64,000 bases of DNA from Brevundimonas sp. LM2 (lineage in GTDB: Bacteria > Pseudomonadota > Alphaproteobacteria > Caulobacterales > Caulobacteraceae), in NCBI RefSeq assembly GCF_002002865.1, contig NZ_CP019508.1:1084501-1148500 (forward strand), given 5' to 3'. Position numbers and translations under genes: made by a program. Of the stretch, positions 53,400-62,884 are shown piece after piece (position 1 is the first letter of the stretch; each line of letters begins with the position of its first letter). Below the pieces are notes generated by a model. That model made no database searches. It saw only the letters and a list, made by a program, of their open reading frames with translations, and had not been told where the DNA came from.

Positions 53400-55708
53400 T
53401 CCGCCACTATCTGCGCTCGCTTTATGATGACCCCAGGCTCGGCGGGTTCAGGCTGGGCCGCCGGCGACCCGTACGCGAATGGGGGCGGAGCGCCGTCGTG
53501 ATCCTCCTGGCGGGTGTGTCGGTTCTGGGCGTGCTGGCGCTGTTCGGAACCTGGTCGAGCCGGCTCGATCTGCTCAACTACGCCAATCCGGTCTATTGGC
53601 TGGCCAGCCTCGCGCTTCTGTTGTTCGCGGTTCGCCGACGAAACAAGAGCCATCGTCGACGGGCATGGGCCATTCTGGTGATCGTGGCCCTGGCCTGCCT
53701 GATCGGCCAGACGGTGACGCTGGCCCGGTCCTGGGGGGACAATGAGCGGGCGACCGAACCCGTTCAGGCGACGACTACCCTGAGATTCGTGTCGCTGAAC
53801 GCGGAGGATATGAAGGCCGAACCCGCGCAGGCGGCGGCCGACATCGCGAGCAGTCAGGCCGACGCCGTCCTCATCCAGGAGGTGGGGCCCGCCGCACTCC
53901 GCCTGGTCGAGGCGCTGCAAACCACCTACCCCTATCGCGTCGACTGCTACGCCCGCAACGTCTGGTGTCGGCTGGTCATCCTGTCGAAAACCGCCATCAC
54001 CGCCACAGGCTTTCACCAGGCCAGCTGGACCGATCGCCGGGATGTCCTGTCCTATCTCTGGGCAGACTTGGCGACGGCCTCCGGACCGATCCGCCTGTAC
54101 GAAGTCCACCTCGTCTATCCCGCGCCCGACGGGCTTCAGAAAGCCCAGGTCCGCCAGCTGCGCGGCGTGTTGGACGCCTTGCCCCACGCCCGCGTATTGG
54201 TCGCGGGCGACTTCAACGTTTCGCAATGGTCTGCCGCCCTGACGCACATCGACACGGTCTTGGGGCTGAGGCGGGTCACCGGCGCGTTCGCCACCTGGCC
54301 TGACGTCTTGTCGCCCTTCGGCGTGCGCTTCCCGATCGCCGTGCTCGCACCGGACCATATCTACCTCGGGCCCGATCTGGAGATGACGGCCGTGCGACGG
54401 GGCCCGTCTGTCGGCGCACACAACTATCCGGTCATCGCGGACATCGCTCTCGCCTCCACCGCAGAGACCCGTCCAAACCCGATTTCCAGCGCAGAGTATT
54501 GTGCCGAGCGGGGCGGTCGCTGTATTGATGCTCTGGACGGAAACGAACAATTGTTGCCTTGGACACGAGTGAACTCGATGACAGTTTTACTTTTATTGTT
54601 AACCAGTATTCTCGCTCTCGTTTTTTTGCATCCCTATCTGTTTTATCCGCTCAGCTTAAAGTTGCTTCGGCGGCGACCTGTGAATTTTGCGTCGGGCGCG
54701 GTGCCGGTGTCGGCGACCTTGGTGTTCTGCGCCTATCAGGAAGAGCGATCCCTGCCGGACAAGATCGCCAACCTGCGCGCGATCCGCGCCGTCTATCCTG
54801 ACCTTCAGTTCGCTTGTTACGTGGATCTCTGCACCGACCGGACGCTTGAAATGCTTCAGGCCGAAAGCGACCTCATCCAGGTTGTGGCCGCGACGGAGCG
54901 CACGGGCAAGGCGCTTGGGATGCGACGACTGGCCGAACAGTGCGAGACGGACGTCATGATCTTCACCGACGCCAACGTCATCTTGCAGCCTGAAAGCGTG
55001 GCGGCGATGCTCGCCTATTTTGCTGACCCCGAAGTCGGTGGGGTCTGCGGAACGCTTCACTATACCAACGAAGATGAAAGCCCGACCGCCCGCACCAGCG
55101 GCGCCTACTGGCGATTGGAAGAGACGATCAAGAAACTGGAGTCCGCGTCCGGATCGACCATGGGCGCTGACGGATCGATCTTCGCCACGCGTCGCCGCCT
55201 GTATCCGGTCGTGCCGTCCTACTTGCTGGATGATTTCATCGTCTCGATGTCGGTGATCTTCGCCGGCTACCGGCTGGTCAGCGCCGGGGACGTACACGCC
55301 TATGAGCGGTCCGCGACCGTCAGCGCGGATGAGTTCCGGCGCAAACGCCGGATCGCGGCGCGTGCCTATGCCAGCCATCTTCACCTCTGGCCGCAGGTCA
55401 AGGATCAGGGGCCGGCGATCCTGTACCGCTACATCTCCCATCGGCTTCTGCGATGGTGGGGTGGGCCTGTCCTGGCCGTCGGCCTGGTCTCCGGCTTGCT
55501 CTTCTTTCTGAGCGCAGGGTGGTGGCCCCTGGCGGTCTTGCTGGTTCTCTTCGTTGCGACGATGGGGCTTGTCGGGTCGAAGTTCACGGACCGGCTGCTG
55601 GCACCGGTGTATGAGGTGCACGTGGCGCTTGTTGCGACGATGCTCGGGGTGTTCGATGCCTTGCGGGGGCGGCGCTACCAAACCTGGACGCCGGCTCAGA
55701 GTCGATGA
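53396..55708 (+). CDS. YafD-like EEP domain fused in frame to a GT2 glycosyltransferase
   Basis: One uninterrupted 770-residue frame. Residues 1-125 hold three membrane helices; about 125-350 is an endonuclease/exonuclease/phosphatase domain (LNAEDM, LIQEVGPAAL, AGDFNVSQW, APDHIYLG), with the usual Asp-His near its end reading GAHNYPVIAD. A 42-residue linker leads to Met395 and a GT2 module with an N-terminal helix (LLLLLTSILALVFLHPYLFY), FCAYQEERSLPDK, IFTDANV and DDFIVSM. The DNA at the junction is only about 37-40 percent GC and uses rare TTA codons, as a gene start would. It may be a true fusion or two genes whose stop was lost. ATG 53396 overlaps the upstream stop; ATG 54578 is the internal start candidate. 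Confidence 0.78.
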   Translation: MIRHYLRSLYDDPRLGGFRLGRRRPVREWGRSAVVILLAGVSVLGVLALFGTWSSRLDLLNYANPVYWLASLALLLFAVRRRNKSHRRRAWAILVIVALACLIGQTVTLARSWGDNERATEPVQATTTLRFVSLNAEDMKAEPAQAAADIASSQADAVLIQEVGPAALRLVEALQTTYPYRVDCYARNVWCRLVILSKTAITATGFHQASWTDRRDVLSYLWADLATASGPIRLYEVHLVYPAPDGLQKAQVRQLRGVLDALPHARVLVAGDFNVSQWSAALTHIDTVLGLRRVTGAFATWPDVLSPFGVRFPIAVLAPDHIYLGPDLEMTAVRRGPSVGAHNYPVIADIALASTAETRPNPISSAEYCAERGGRCIDALDGNEQLLPWTRVNSMTVLLLLLTSILALVFLHPYLFYPLSLKLLRRRPVNFASGAVPVSATLVFCAYQEERSLPDKIANLRAIRAVYPDLQFACYVDLCTDRTLEMLQAESDLIQVVAATERTGKALGMRRLAEQCETDVMIFTDANVILQPESVAAMLAYFADPEVGGVCGTLHYTNEDESPTARTSGAYWRLEETIKKLESASGSTMGADGSIFATRRRLYPVVPSYLLDDFIVSMSVIFAGYRLVSAGDVHAYERSATVSADEFRRKRRIAARAYASHLHLWPQVKDQGPAILYRYISHRLLRWWGGPVLAVGLVSGLLFFLSAGWWPLAVLLVLFVATMGLVGSKFTDRLLAPVYEVHVALVATMLGVFDALRGRRYQTWTPAQSR

Positions 55709-55806
55709 TGCGTTGAAGCCGTCAGGGTTGACCCGGGCTCCGAATTGGCCTTCCGGTATGGTGTGAGCATAGTGACCACCGGTTGTTAATTGTCAGACGG
55801 ACTACG

Positions 55807-57129
55807 ATGGGGCGCGGGCTCGTGAACAGGGTGTCGAGGGCGGCGGTGGTGTCACCCGTTCCCTGGCTTCTCTGTATCTTGGCCCTGTTGGTTCTGGTCG
55901 TGCCCCTGATCGTTTTCGGGGCGAACAACGCTCTGCTCGCGACGGTGGCCGCGACCCTGCAGGCGCTCGTCGCCGTGATCGTGGTGTTGTGCGCCCGCGA
56001 CATCGTGCCCGCCTTTTGGGCCCGATTGTCCCCGGCTGCGGTTCTCTTCGCCTTGATGCTGCTGGCGGGGGTGCTTTTCATCCTTGGGATCGGCGGGCCC
56101 ACCAGTCCGTTCGGCCGGGCTTCGGCGCTCGTTGAGCTGGTGAAGCTGGCTGGTTGCGGCGGTGTGTTCCTGACCTTTGCGATCTTGGCAACCGAGCGCG
56201 GCCGGCTGCGTTCGATCATCGCGTTAATGGCGATCTTCGGGGGTGGATATGCCTTGGTCAGTCTGTGGTTGTTCCAGGAAGACCCCTCGCACGTCTTCGG
56301 CGTGGCCAAGGGCCTGCGCGTCGAGCGGTTCACAGGCACATTGATGAACGCCAATGTGGCCGGATGTGTATTCGGCGTGTTCGCGCTGCTGACCTTCGGA
56401 TGGCTTCAGGCGCTGGTCGTTCAGCGTCGCTGGTCGCTGGGGGCGTTCGCCGGCCTGATCCTGGTCCTGTGCCTGGCGGCGTTGACGCGGACCCAGTCGC
56501 GGACCGCGTTTGCCCTGACCTTCATCCTGGTCCTCGTGCTTCTGGGATCGTGGCTCCTTCGCAACACGCCGTCGCAGCGTTTCGGAAGGTTCGCGATCGC
56601 GGGTTTGGTTGTCATCTCTCTGGGAATTGTAGCCGTAGCTGCCGGCGGGCCGCTGCTTTCACGGTTTGGTCTGTTGCAGGCCGACTGGAACACGAGAATG
56701 ATGAGTTTCAGCATTTATTCAGCCGTAGCGGCTGATGCGCCGGCCTGGGGCTTTGGTATGGGGACGTTCAGCCGTATCCATGCCATGCTTCTGCTACCCG
56801 GAAACGCAACTCTGCTTTGGGATCTCAATGCGGCTCATTCGGCACCCGTCCAGTTCTTGCTCGAGGCGGGACCTGTTATGAGTGTGCTGTTCGGGGGCGC
56901 GCTCGCTTATCTTGTGACGTTCGTGATATCCAGTCGCGCTCGGCCCACCGGGCTTCAGTTTGCCGCCGCGGTGGCTTCGATCGTTCTGATCGTCGGTTGC
57001 AGCCTGGTCGACATCGCCTTGAACGTTCCAGCCGTGGCGGCCTTGGCCGCGGCGCTCGGCGGCCTCGTGTTCGGCGCGTGCGCCGCGCCCTATGCGCTGC
57101 AGAGCCAATCGGCGAGATCGCAGGCGTGA
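55807..57129 (+). CDS. O-antigen ligase/polymerase family protein
   Basis: A 440-residue protein with about 10-12 membrane helices. Wzy_C-type features are FTGTLMNANVAGCVFGVFAL, ALTRTQSRTAFALTFILVLV with its Ser-Arg pair, and LNAAHSAPVQFLLEAGPVMS. It would polymerise or ligate lipid-linked glycan in the periplasm. I chose ATG 55807; a TTG at 55783 is in frame. The next GT2 gene starts at the last base of its stop codon (TGATG), so the two are coupled. Confidence 0.86.
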   Translation: MGRGLVNRVSRAAVVSPVPWLLCILALLVLVVPLIVFGANNALLATVAATLQALVAVIVVLCARDIVPAFWARLSPAAVLFALMLLAGVLFILGIGGPTSPFGRASALVELVKLAGCGGVFLTFAILATERGRLRSIIALMAIFGGGYALVSLWLFQEDPSHVFGVAKGLRVERFTGTLMNANVAGCVFGVFALLTFGWLQALVVQRRWSLGAFAGLILVLCLAALTRTQSRTAFALTFILVLVLLGSWLLRNTPSQRFGRFAIAGLVVISLGIVAVAAGGPLLSRFGLLQADWNTRMMSFSIYSAVAADAPAWGFGMGTFSRIHAMLLLPGNATLLWDLNAAHSAPVQFLLEAGPVMSVLFGGALAYLVTFVISSRARPTGLQFAAAVASIVLIVGCSLVDIALNVPAVAALAAALGGLVFGACAAPYALQSQSARSQA

Positions 57130-58307
57130 TGGTCACCGCGCTTTCCACATTGGCGATGCTTTTCGGGATGCTCGCGATCCATCCCTTCGTGACCTATCCG
57201 CTCAGCCTTTTGGCCTTCGCCCGGCGGGCCCCCGCCACGCGTGATCTCGGCGGGGGACCGCCGTCCGTGGCCATTTGCGTATCGGCTTACAACGAGGAGG
57301 CTGTGATCCTGGACAAGGTGAACAGCCTGATCGCCATGGCGGCCCACTATGGCAATGCGACGATCCACATCTATGTCGACGGCGCATCGGACCGAACGGT
57401 AGAGATCCTGAAGCCCTTCCAGGATCGGATCGATCTGGTGGTGGGCACCGAAAGGCTGGGCAAGACCGCCGGCATGAACCTGCTGGTGCAACGCTCCGAA
57501 AGCCAGTTCCTGGTCTTCACCGACGCCAACGTGGTGACACCCATCGACAGCATCTCGAAGCTCGTGAACGAGTTCAAGGATCAGGCGGTCGGTGCCGTGT
57601 CGGCGCGGTTGCGCTACGTCAACGCCGAAGAGTCGATAACCAGCAACAGCGGTGCCGGTTATTGGAAAATGCAGGAAGCGGTCAAGAAGATCGAGGCCAG
57701 AACCATCGGTGTCATTGGCGTCGATGGTGCCATGTTCATGATAGAGCGGTCGCTGTATCGGCCCGCACCGGCCCATTTGATCGATGATCTCTTCATCTCC
57801 CTGCAACTCATGATGCAGCGCCGGGTGGTCGTCTCGGCGAATGATCTGTGGGTCGAGGAGCGAAGCGCGACCGCCTTGGGTGACGAGATGCGCCGCAAGT
57901 CTCGGATCGCCTGCCAGGCCATCAATGTTCACAGGGCGATCTGGCCCGAACTGAAGCGTGCGCCCATCGGGCCGCTGTACGGCTATCTGTCCCACCGCCT
58001 TCTGAAATGGCTTTTGCCCTACAGCCTCGCCATCGCGGCTCTCCTGGCCCTGGTCGCCCTGACGCTGACGTTCGGTCAGATCGTGCCGGTGCTCGCCATC
58101 GCCGGCGTCTGCCTGAGCGCGCTGGCCGCCCTGCTCGGCTTCAAGCCTGCCCGGTTCATCTGGATTTCGGCCGGGTTGCTCTACGCGGTCGCCATCGGCG
58201 TCGCACAGGGTTTTCTATCCCGCATGACCTATACGACCTGGTCGCCCGCGGGGTCGATCCGCGCGTCGGCGTCCACAGGCCCGGCAGAGACAGGATCCGG
58301 ACGATAG
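57129..58307 (+). CDS. GT2 glycosyltransferase, membrane-anchored
   Basis: The 392-residue product is a paralogue of the GT2 half of the EEP-GT2 protein: IHPFVTYPLSL against LHPYLFYPLSL, VFTDANV against IFTDANV, TERLGKTAGM against TERTGKALGM, and RKSRIACQAI against RKRRIAARAY. Catalytic segments are CVSAYNEEAVILDKVNSLI, VDGASDRT, FTDANVVTP and LIDDLFISLQ. The N-terminal helix and C-terminal helices make it a processive-type or membrane-bound transferase. It begins at ATG 57129, overlapping the polymerase stop by one base. Confidence 0.87.
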   Translation: MVTALSTLAMLFGMLAIHPFVTYPLSLLAFARRAPATRDLGGGPPSVAICVSAYNEEAVILDKVNSLIAMAAHYGNATIHIYVDGASDRTVEILKPFQDRIDLVVGTERLGKTAGMNLLVQRSESQFLVFTDANVVTPIDSISKLVNEFKDQAVGAVSARLRYVNAEESITSNSGAGYWKMQEAVKKIEARTIGVIGVDGAMFMIERSLYRPAPAHLIDDLFISLQLMMQRRVVVSANDLWVEERSATALGDEMRRKSRIACQAINVHRAIWPELKRAPIGPLYGYLSHRLLKWLLPYSLAIAALLALVALTLTFGQIVPVLAIAGVCLSALAALLGFKPARFIWISAGLLYAVAIGVAQGFLSRMTYTTWSPAGSIRASASTGPAETGSGR

Positions 58308-58421
58308 GGCGAACCTATCCCTGGTCCTGAAAGGGCGGGGTGACGGCGATGCGGGCGGGGTGGATCAGGAACCGCCCGAAGGGCTCTGATGCCCGGTGCC
58401 GGCTGTACGTAGCAATTAACC

Positions 58422-59189
58422 TCAATTCGACGCCGGTTTGCGCGCCCGGATCAGGGTTTCCTGGCCGTCCAGCAGACGGACCGCCGTCAGCACGCCCGAA
58501 GCATAGGCTGCGCTGTCCACGCAAATGCGGTTCTTCTGAATTTCGGATTTCATCGCGGGGGTGTGGCCGTGGACGATGCGCTTTTCGAACGGTTTCGAAT
58601 GGTTGAGGAAGTCGCGTCGAATCCACAACAGATCGTGCTCGGTCTGGTCGGCGATCTTGACGCCAGGGCGGATGCCCGCATGGACGAATAGATAGTCGCC
58701 GACGCTCGCGCTCAGCTCCAGCGTTTCGAGGAACGTTCGATGGGCGGCCGGGAGAGCCTGCATGAAGGCCGCGTGGGCCTCGGTCCAGGCCTCGTCGTCG
58801 GCCCGCATCCCCGGGGGTTTGACGCCATAGCTCGTCAGGGTCTCCGCCCCTCCGTGGAGGGTCCACGACCGGCCGAAGCTCGCATCTTCCAGGAAGCGCA
58901 GGAAGGCTTCTTCGTGGTTGCCCTTGAGGGCGTGCACCTCGTGGGTGCCCTCCCGTTGCAACGCGATGACGCGATCGATCACCTCCCGGGACTGGCGCCC
59001 CCGGTCGACATAGTCGCCCAGAAAAATCAGGATGGCCTTGTCGCCAACGGCATCTAGGCCATGCGCGCTGTCCTGATCGATCTCCTTCAGCATCGCCTCC
59101 AGGAGGTCGTCGCGCCCGTGAACATCTCCGATCGCATAGACCAGACGTCCGCCCGTCGATTTCCTGGCATTCTTCTTCCGCCCGAACAT
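58422..59189 (-). CDS. PPP-family metallophosphoesterase (serine/threonine-phosphatase-like)
   Basis: The 255-residue product has all PPP signatures: IGDVHGRDDLLEAM, FLGDYVDRGRQSREV, LKGNHEEAFLRFL, VHAGIRPG and RIVHGHTPA. These bind two metals. Family members dephosphorylate proteins or nucleotides such as Ap4A. Its place in a polysaccharide region may reflect control of export or of tyrosine-kinase-like regulators, which is inference only. It starts at ATG 59189 and converges with the GT2 gene across 114 bases that hold no clear terminator. Confidence 0.88.
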   Translation of the reverse strand: MFGRKKNARKSTGGRLVYAIGDVHGRDDLLEAMLKEIDQDSAHGLDAVGDKAILIFLGDYVDRGRQSREVIDRVIALQREGTHEVHALKGNHEEAFLRFLEDASFGRSWTLHGGAETLTSYGVKPPGMRADDEAWTEAHAAFMQALPAAHRTFLETLELSASVGDYLFVHAGIRPGVKIADQTEHDLLWIRRDFLNHSKPFEKRIVHGHTPAMKSEIQKNRICVDSAAYASGVLTAVRLLDGQETLIRARKPASN

Positions 59190-59370
59190 CGATTCAGACC
59201 GTCCTTGCCGGTCGTCGCGATGGGGCAGGGCGATGGGTGATGATCGGCAGTTCCATGACGGGGGATGTTCGCAGTCGAGATGAAGCCTCGGCCTTATCTC
59301 ATACAGGGAAGTGGTTACCGAGTCGGAGCTTGTCGAGAGCCTGAGCGCAGGTGCGCCGGCTCGACGCGCG

Positions 59371-60087
59371 TTACGGGATCGGCGTGCGTTCGGGCGACTG
59401 GTCGTGTCCGACCCTCGACTTTCGTCGCAGCGTCAGCGCCAGGCGCGCGGACGGGTTGGAGACCACGGCCGTCACGTTTCGGGCGAAGGGGGGGAAGACC
59501 GAACCATACCAGAACGCCTCATCCAGCGTCTTGACGCGAAGGCCGGGGGAGGCGTCGGCCCACCGATCATTGACGACGCTGATGCGCCAAAGGGCATGGG
59601 TGCGGTCGAACGGCTTCACCCGATAGCTGCGCTCCAGCATCTGCAGGGCGTCACCCTCGCCCGTCAGGATGCGGGCGCGCGTCCACCAGATCCAGACCTC
59701 GGCGAGGGCGGGATCCTGCCGCGCGATGTCCGACAGTTGCGTGACGGACTGGTTCAGCACGGCCCTGCGTATCCCCGGATCGGTCTCTCGCTGACCGCGC
59801 ACGACCAGAGCGGCCGCTCGGGCGATGTCGACGCGGCTGCCGCACGCCATCACGCAGTCGCGGCCGAACGCCTCGATCCGGGCGACGGCCGCGGCATCGA
59901 CGCTATCCAGCCGGATTCGCTCGCGCAGAAAGCTTTCGGCCTTGTAGGCGATCCACTGGTCTCGCGAGACCAGACCTCCGATGATCGTGACCCCGATCAG
60001 CAAGGCGACGAGACCCGCCTTTACCACCCCACCCAAGCGCGGTTCGGACGGGGAGGCGCGCCTGAAACCCGCTGTCAGTCTCCGCAT
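59371..60087 (-). CDS. Membrane-anchored TPR-like protein, function unknown
   Basis: The 238-residue product has one N-terminal membrane helix (AGLVALLIGVTIIGGLVSRD) and a helical region resembling TPR repeats (AVLNQSVTQLSDIARQDPAL, AEVWIWWTRARILTGEGDAL, YRVKPFDRTHALWRI). It probably binds a partner in the periplasm. It lies on the same strand as the oxidoreductase, acyltransferase and flippase genes, 56 bases after the oxidoreductase stop, so it likely belongs to that polysaccharide unit. I recognise no named family. ATG 60087 was chosen; the frame is open to 60117. Confidence 0.68.
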   Translation of the reverse strand: MRRLTAGFRRASPSEPRLGGVVKAGLVALLIGVTIIGGLVSRDQWIAYKAESFLRERIRLDSVDAAAVARIEAFGRDCVMACGSRVDIARAAALVVRGQRETDPGIRRAVLNQSVTQLSDIARQDPALAEVWIWWTRARILTGEGDALQMLERSYRVKPFDRTHALWRISVVNDRWADASPGLRVKTLDEAFWYGSVFPPFARNVTAVVSNPSARLALTLRRKSRVGHDQSPERTPIP

Positions 60088-60143
60088 ATCCAGACCATGA
60101 CCTGCTTCGCCTGCCACTCTATGCGCTCGCCGGAAGGGACAAT

Positions 60144-61790
60144 TCAGGGGACCCGAGACTTCAGATGGTCCGCGAGACGGAGCGCCAAGGCGACGATCGT
60201 CAGAGTCGGATTGGCCTGGCTGGACGTCGGCAGCACGGCCCCGCTGGCGATGAAGAGGTTGTCCACGCCGTGCACACGGCAGTCCGGGTCGACGACGCCT
60301 TGGCGGGGATCGCGGCTCATGCGGGCGGCGCCCAGATGGTGGCCGCCATAGGCCCCTTCCTTGCGGGCCTGGGCCACGACCTCGTCGGGGTCGTAGTCGA
60401 GACGGCCCGCGCCTGACTGTTCCAGGCGCTCGGCAAGGGCCGCGTACGAAGCTTTCAGGCTTTCCATGTCCAGCGCCGTCGTCCGCCAGTCGACCGACAT
60501 CCGCGGCATGCCGTAGGCATCTCGTTCTCGAGACAGCGTGATGCGGCTTTCCGGATTCGGCTCCTGTTCGGCGTGGAATTCCAGGGCGAAGGCGTTCGTC
60601 CGCGATCCCAGCACGACCGACGGCAGTTTGCGGTCGGCCAGGATGCGCTTGCGGACCCAGCCCTCTCCGAAACCCGCCAAGGCGAACGGGTTACGCAGGA
60701 CGTTCAGCAGGTGTCGGCCGTACAGGCCCAGGCCCGCCTTGTTCTCGCGGAATTTCCGGCTGTACTCATACAGGACCAGGTCCTTGACGAGGTACATGGC
60801 AGACAGGATCGCGTTGCCATGGCCGGGATCCGCGGGATCCGGCAGATGGGTGCGGAACACCGTATTCAGGCTGTGCATCCGCGTCTGCGCTTCCTCGGTG
60901 ATCGCGATGCGACGCCGGACATAGATGCCGTCGGCGTCCTTCTGATAATCCCATCGGATCGCCTTGGCGGGCGCGTGGAAGGTCACCGTGCCGCTGGTCG
61001 CCGCCAGATGGCTCATGTAGTGGCGACCCAATTGATCGTGGTCGTTGCCGACGCCCGCGGGCCGGATGTCGTTCGAGGCCAGCAGAAGGCGCACCGACTC
61101 CAGGCCACCCATCGCGACGACCACCTGGCGACCGCGAACCTGGGTTCTCGCGCCGTCCGGGAGGGCGACCTCCACATGGTCGACCGTCGCGCCGTCCTGG
61201 GCCAACCGGATGGCCGTCGCCGGTGCGTTCAGGACCACGTCGACATTGCTGGCCCGCGTGATGTCCTGTCCGAACCGACGCCAGAAGTCGGTGGGTTTGC
61301 TGAAACGCTCCAGCCGCGTGCGAACCGTTTCGCCGTCGAGCCCCGGCGCGAACTCGGCCTGATCGTCCGGAAGGGTGGTGGCCGGGTCGTAGTCGAACGC
61401 TCCAGCCTCGATCGCGATCTGCGCCTGTCTGTACCAGGGGTCGAGCACCTCCCGCCCGAACGGCCAGCCCGGCCCGGCGACCCAGGGGCGCGACGCGAAG
61501 TCGATCGGGTCGTACGGAATGCATCGGCCGCCCCAGATGCGGCTCGCGCCGCCGATGGCGCGAACGCGGTAGGTATGAAGGAAGGGGTGGACCGAGCCGT
61601 CGGCCACGGTGCCCTCGAAGACTTCCGTTCCGGTCTTGTCCGGCTTTCGCCCGCCGGCTTCGAGGACCAGAACGCGAAGCGGCGAGCCGATCAGGGCGGC
61701 GGCGATCGACAGGCCGGCGGCCCCGCCACCGATGATGACGACGTCATAGATCCGGTCCGAGCCGGTGAGGTCGGCGATCGAACCGATCAT
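60144..61790 (-). CDS. GMC-family FAD oxidoreductase
   Basis: A 548-residue flavoprotein. FAD binding is seen in VVIIGGGAAGLSIAAALIG and the LVLEAGG strand; IGGASRIWGGRCIPYDPIDF is the substrate-domain motif. The C-terminal block HHLGAARMSRDPRQGVVDPD with CRVHGVDNLFIASGAVLP and SQANPTLTIVALALRLADHL is typical of GMC oxidoreductases (catalytic His region). The family oxidises alcohols or sugars, so it may oxidise a sugar of the polysaccharide or a lipid-linked precursor; the substrate is unknown. GGAG lies 7 bases before ATG 61790, and its start overlaps the acyltransferase stop (ATGA). Confidence 0.88.
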   Translation of the reverse strand: MIGSIADLTGSDRIYDVVIIGGGAAGLSIAAALIGSPLRVLVLEAGGRKPDKTGTEVFEGTVADGSVHPFLHTYRVRAIGGASRIWGGRCIPYDPIDFASRPWVAGPGWPFGREVLDPWYRQAQIAIEAGAFDYDPATTLPDDQAEFAPGLDGETVRTRLERFSKPTDFWRRFGQDITRASNVDVVLNAPATAIRLAQDGATVDHVEVALPDGARTQVRGRQVVVAMGGLESVRLLLASNDIRPAGVGNDHDQLGRHYMSHLAATSGTVTFHAPAKAIRWDYQKDADGIYVRRRIAITEEAQTRMHSLNTVFRTHLPDPADPGHGNAILSAMYLVKDLVLYEYSRKFRENKAGLGLYGRHLLNVLRNPFALAGFGEGWVRKRILADRKLPSVVLGSRTNAFALEFHAEQEPNPESRITLSRERDAYGMPRMSVDWRTTALDMESLKASYAALAERLEQSGAGRLDYDPDEVVAQARKEGAYGGHHLGAARMSRDPRQGVVDPDCRVHGVDNLFIASGAVLPTSSQANPTLTIVALALRLADHLKSRVP

Positions 61791-62884
61791 GGGTTTGCTC
61801 CTGCGGCGGGGGCCGGGTCGGGCCGTTTGAATCGAACCCGCTGATGGAGCCACCTGAGCAGCGGCTTCTCGACCCACAGATGGATCAGCACGCCGATCAG
61901 GCCGACCATGACCAGGACGCCGACGTTGGCGACGATCTGGGCCGCGAGCGGCATGTTGCCCACTCGTTCGATCACCTTCTCCGCCGCCTTCACCACGAAG
62001 GGATGGCTGAGGTAGATCGCATAGCTGGCGTCACCGATCACGAGCAGCCATGGCCAGTCGGCGCGGACGCCCCAGCGCTCCAGCCAGCAGGCGCAGGCGA
62101 CGATGATGACGGCCGGCACGCCCCACTGGAGCACATAGGGCGCGGAGGGCCACAGCGCATCGCTGGCGATCATCATGGCCAGCGACGCCCCCAGAAGCGC
62201 GGCCACCGGCCAGCGCAGCCGCGGCCTCGCCCAGTCGATGGGCGGACGGCCGGTGATCCAGGCGCATATGCCCATGCCCGCGACGAACTCGAGCAGGCGG
62301 GGATCGGTGATCACGAAGGCGATGGCCTGGGTGGGCCGGGTGATCAGGCCGATGACGACCAGAAGCACCAGGACCGACGCCACGACCGCGAGCCTGGCCC
62401 TGACCTTCAGAATGAGGACCACGGTGATCAAGAGGTAGAAGAACATCTCATAGCTGAGCGTCCAGCCCATGTAGACCAGCGGCTGGATCTCGCCGTCAGG
62501 GGCCCGATAGGGGATGAACAGCAGCGATTGCCAAAGCATGTCCAAAGTCGGGACGCCGTTGCTGAGCAGGATGGGGACCTTTTGCGCGGCGAAGAAAAGA
62601 AGGAGGGTCAGCAGCCAGTACAGGGGCACGATGCGGATGAGACGCCGCGTAGCGAACGTGACCGGGTCGGCTTCGCTGGCTGAGCGGATGATCCAGGCCA
62701 TGATGAAACCGCTGACGACGAAGAAGATGTCCACCCCGCCCTGGCCGAACTCGAACGATCCGGACAGGTTCAGCGGCGTCATCAGCCGCATGTGGTAGAT
62801 CACGACCAGGAGCACGGCGACGGCGCGCAGCCCCTGGATGTTGAGCAGTTTCGTGCTGGCGGGGGTCAGGCGGGCCGAGGTCAT
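61787..62884 (-). CDS. Acyltransferase-3 family membrane protein
   Basis: A 365-residue protein with about ten membrane helices and the acyltransferase-3 signature LNIQGLRAVAVLLVVIYHMR (catalytic-type His in IYH), VDIFFVVSGFIMAWIIRSAS, TRRLIRIVPLYWLL and GDASYAIYLSHPFVVKAAEK. It should acylate polysaccharide. The start ATG 62884 overlaps the flippase stop (ATGA) and its own stop overlaps the GMC start, so flippase, acyltransferase and GMC genes are translationally coupled. Confidence 0.9.
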   Translation of the reverse strand: MTSARLTPASTKLLNIQGLRAVAVLLVVIYHMRLMTPLNLSGSFEFGQGGVDIFFVVSGFIMAWIIRSASEADPVTFATRRLIRIVPLYWLLTLLLFFAAQKVPILLSNGVPTLDMLWQSLLFIPYRAPDGEIQPLVYMGWTLSYEMFFYLLITVVLILKVRARLAVVASVLVLLVVIGLITRPTQAIAFVITDPRLLEFVAGMGICAWITGRPPIDWARPRLRWPVAALLGASLAMMIASDALWPSAPYVLQWGVPAVIIVACACWLERWGVRADWPWLLVIGDASYAIYLSHPFVVKAAEKVIERVGNMPLAAQIVANVGVLVMVGLIGVLIHLWVEKPLLRWLHQRVRFKRPDPAPAAGANP

